A DNA stretch of 64,000 bases, from the NCBI RefSeq assembly GCF_002001125.1, contig NZ_MUNV01000009.1, positions 62,001 to 126,000 of the forward strand, in the 5' to 3' direction. Below the pieces are notes generated by a model. That model was not told the DNA's origin, made no database searches, and saw only the letters and a program-made list of their open reading frames with translations. The DNA comes from Rhodanobacter sp. B04. GTDB lineage: Bacteria; Pseudomonadota; Gammaproteobacteria; Xanthomonadales; Rhodanobacteraceae. A program made the position numbers and the translations under genes. This document shows positions 63,170-64,000 of the stretch, piece after piece (the stretch's first letter is position 1; each line of letters opens with the position of its first letter).

Positions 63170-64000
63170 TCACTTGACCAACGTGAGCGCCCGGCGCGCG
63201 ACTGACGCCAAGCTGTTGTAAAGCAGCTCTAGCACCCAGCGGATAAAGCTGGTGGTAAGCGATACGCCAGCAACCATCGTGCGGCCGAGAAAACGGAAGA
63301 TCGCTGCGATGATCGTGCTGACATAGGTGGAAAGCTCGATCGACAGCTGCGCTCCTTTGCCAAGCATCCATGCAAGATGATCCAGCACGGTCATCCCAGC
63401 CGTGAAAACGGCGCCTACGGCAACGAAAGCCACCTTGCCCAGAATCCATGCCAACGCCTTGCCAATCATCTGCAATACGGCTGCACTGCCCATCAAGATG
63501 CCGCCACCGCCAGGCCCAACTTGGGCAAGCCATGCCTGCACCTCAAGATCGTCAGCCGAAACCCGGTTGCCAAGGGTCTGCCAGCTCTGGTCGCCGACTC
63601 CGGGGATGTAGCTGTCCACCATGAAATGCGCGTTGATGTTGATCAATCCCGAAGGGCCCGCAGTCAGTTCGTAACCCGGTGCCTCCATCGGAACATGATG
63701 AAACGGGAACAACGGGATCTTCGGCACCGGATCGGAACGATGGTGCACGCGATACATGTTCTGCTCGGTAACTCGCTGGCTCAGGCTGCGCGCGAAGAAC
63801 ATGTCACCAGTGCGTGGCGAACCGAAGGTGTACAGCTTGACCTCGGCCGCACGCACGCTTGAAAGGTAATCGGCATTAAGCGTGGCCAATGCACCGCCAA
63901 GGCTGTGCCCTACGCAGTGAATCACCGAGGGATTGCGCCCACGCAGAAAGTCTGTGACATCGGCGGAAAACGACTTCCACGTCTCGTTGAAGCCGGCATG
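63170..64000 (-). CDS. Class 3 lipase family protein, N-terminus outside the window
   Basis: The frame is open to the right edge, so only the C-terminal 276 residues are visible. The visible N-terminal part (AGFNETWKSFSADVTDFLRG) leads to the lipase box GHSLGGALATL with the nucleophile Ser, an Asp in HHRSDPVPKIPLFPF, and a likely His in HFMVDSYIPG; this is the alpha/beta-hydrolase lipase_3 fold. The last ~100 residues are unusual: Gly-rich, then several hydrophobic helices (IGKALAWILGKVAFVAVGAV; TIIAAIFRFLGRTMVAG), so the enzyme may associate with or insert in a membrane. Type VI phospholipase effectors can have such tails, but no secretion gene is in view. Confidence 0.8.
   Translation of the reverse strand, partial: HAGFNETWKSFSADVTDFLRGRNPSVIHCVGHSLGGALATLNADYLSSVRAAEVKLYTFGSPRTGDMFFARSLSQRVTEQNMYRVHHRSDPVPKIPLFPFHHVPMEAPGYELTAGPSGLININAHFMVDSYIPGVGDQSWQTLGNRVSADDLEVQAWLAQVGPGGGGILMGSAAVLQMIGKALAWILGKVAFVAVGAVFTAGMTVLDHLAWMLGKGAQLSIELSTYVSTIIAAIFRFLGRTMVAGVSLTTSFIRWVLELLYNSLASVARRALTLVK

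Overview
The window is a gene-dense, G+C-rich chromosomal segment of a gammaproteobacterium. Gene content and order point to the order Xanthomonadales (Lysobacterales), probably Rhodanobacteraceae such as Rhodanobacter or Dyella. The main reasons are the run murA-ibaG / kdsD-kdsC-lptCAB-rpoN-hpf-hprK-rapZ-EIIA(Man)-HPr-EI, a petABC-sspAB cluster with gammaproteobacterial features, and xanthomonad-style palindromic repeats. The family placement is inference; no rRNA or tRNA gene was found to support it. Nearly all of it reads as core chromosome.

Layout. 1-3.1 kb: end of a DUF1631 gene, nadC and a DUF3301 membrane protein (+). 3.1-6.9 kb: petA-petB-petC-sspA-sspB (-), with a clear promoter upstream of petA. 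7.1-12.3 kb: a DegS-type periplasmic protease, a lytic transglycosylase (-), miaB and a DUF4105 membrane protein. 12.3-24.2 kb: murA and ibaG (-), then the Kdo/LPS-transport/sigma-54/PTS superoperon (+), closed by a terminator. 24.3-31.6 kb: a yeiE/yeiH-like divergent pair, an AT-richer dioxygenase gene, tsaB, a second lepB, two small enzyme-like proteins and a DinG/YoaA helicase. 31.7-33.0 kb: a MAPEG protein, then an AT-richer two-gene unit that looks like a peptidoglycan-amidase toxin with its periplasmic immunity protein. 33.0-40.9 kb: relA, a TPR membrane protein, a nucleotide-sugar-epimerase-like protein, PBP1b and an LpoP-like lipoprotein (-). 41.0-50 kb: two paralogous secreted proteins, hrpA carrying an in-frame palindromic repeat, dps with an OxyR-like operator, a 160-bp MITE-like element and an M16 protease. 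50.2-58.5 kb: an NdvB-like GH17-GT2 beta-glucan synthase and tamA-tamB. 59.1-64 kb: a DUF3300 lipoprotein with 13-residue Asn-rich repeats, an M13 metallopeptidase and the C-terminal part of a class 3 lipase.

Functional themes. Much of the window serves the cell envelope: Kdo synthesis, LPS transport, MurA, PBP1b with its putative activator, a lytic transglycosylase, TamAB and glucan synthesis. The second theme is global regulation: RpoN, HPF, RelA, SspA/B, and a regulatory phosphotransferase chain (HprK, HPr, EI, EIIA) without any sugar permease.

The least ordinary items are the amidase/immunity pair at 32206-33029, the repeat inserted inside hrpA, the nested inverted-repeat element behind dps, the LpoP-like/PBP1b pair, and the 24-residue tandem repeats in the lytic transglycosylase. 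Several long open frames opposite genes here are codon-bias shadows and were left out.
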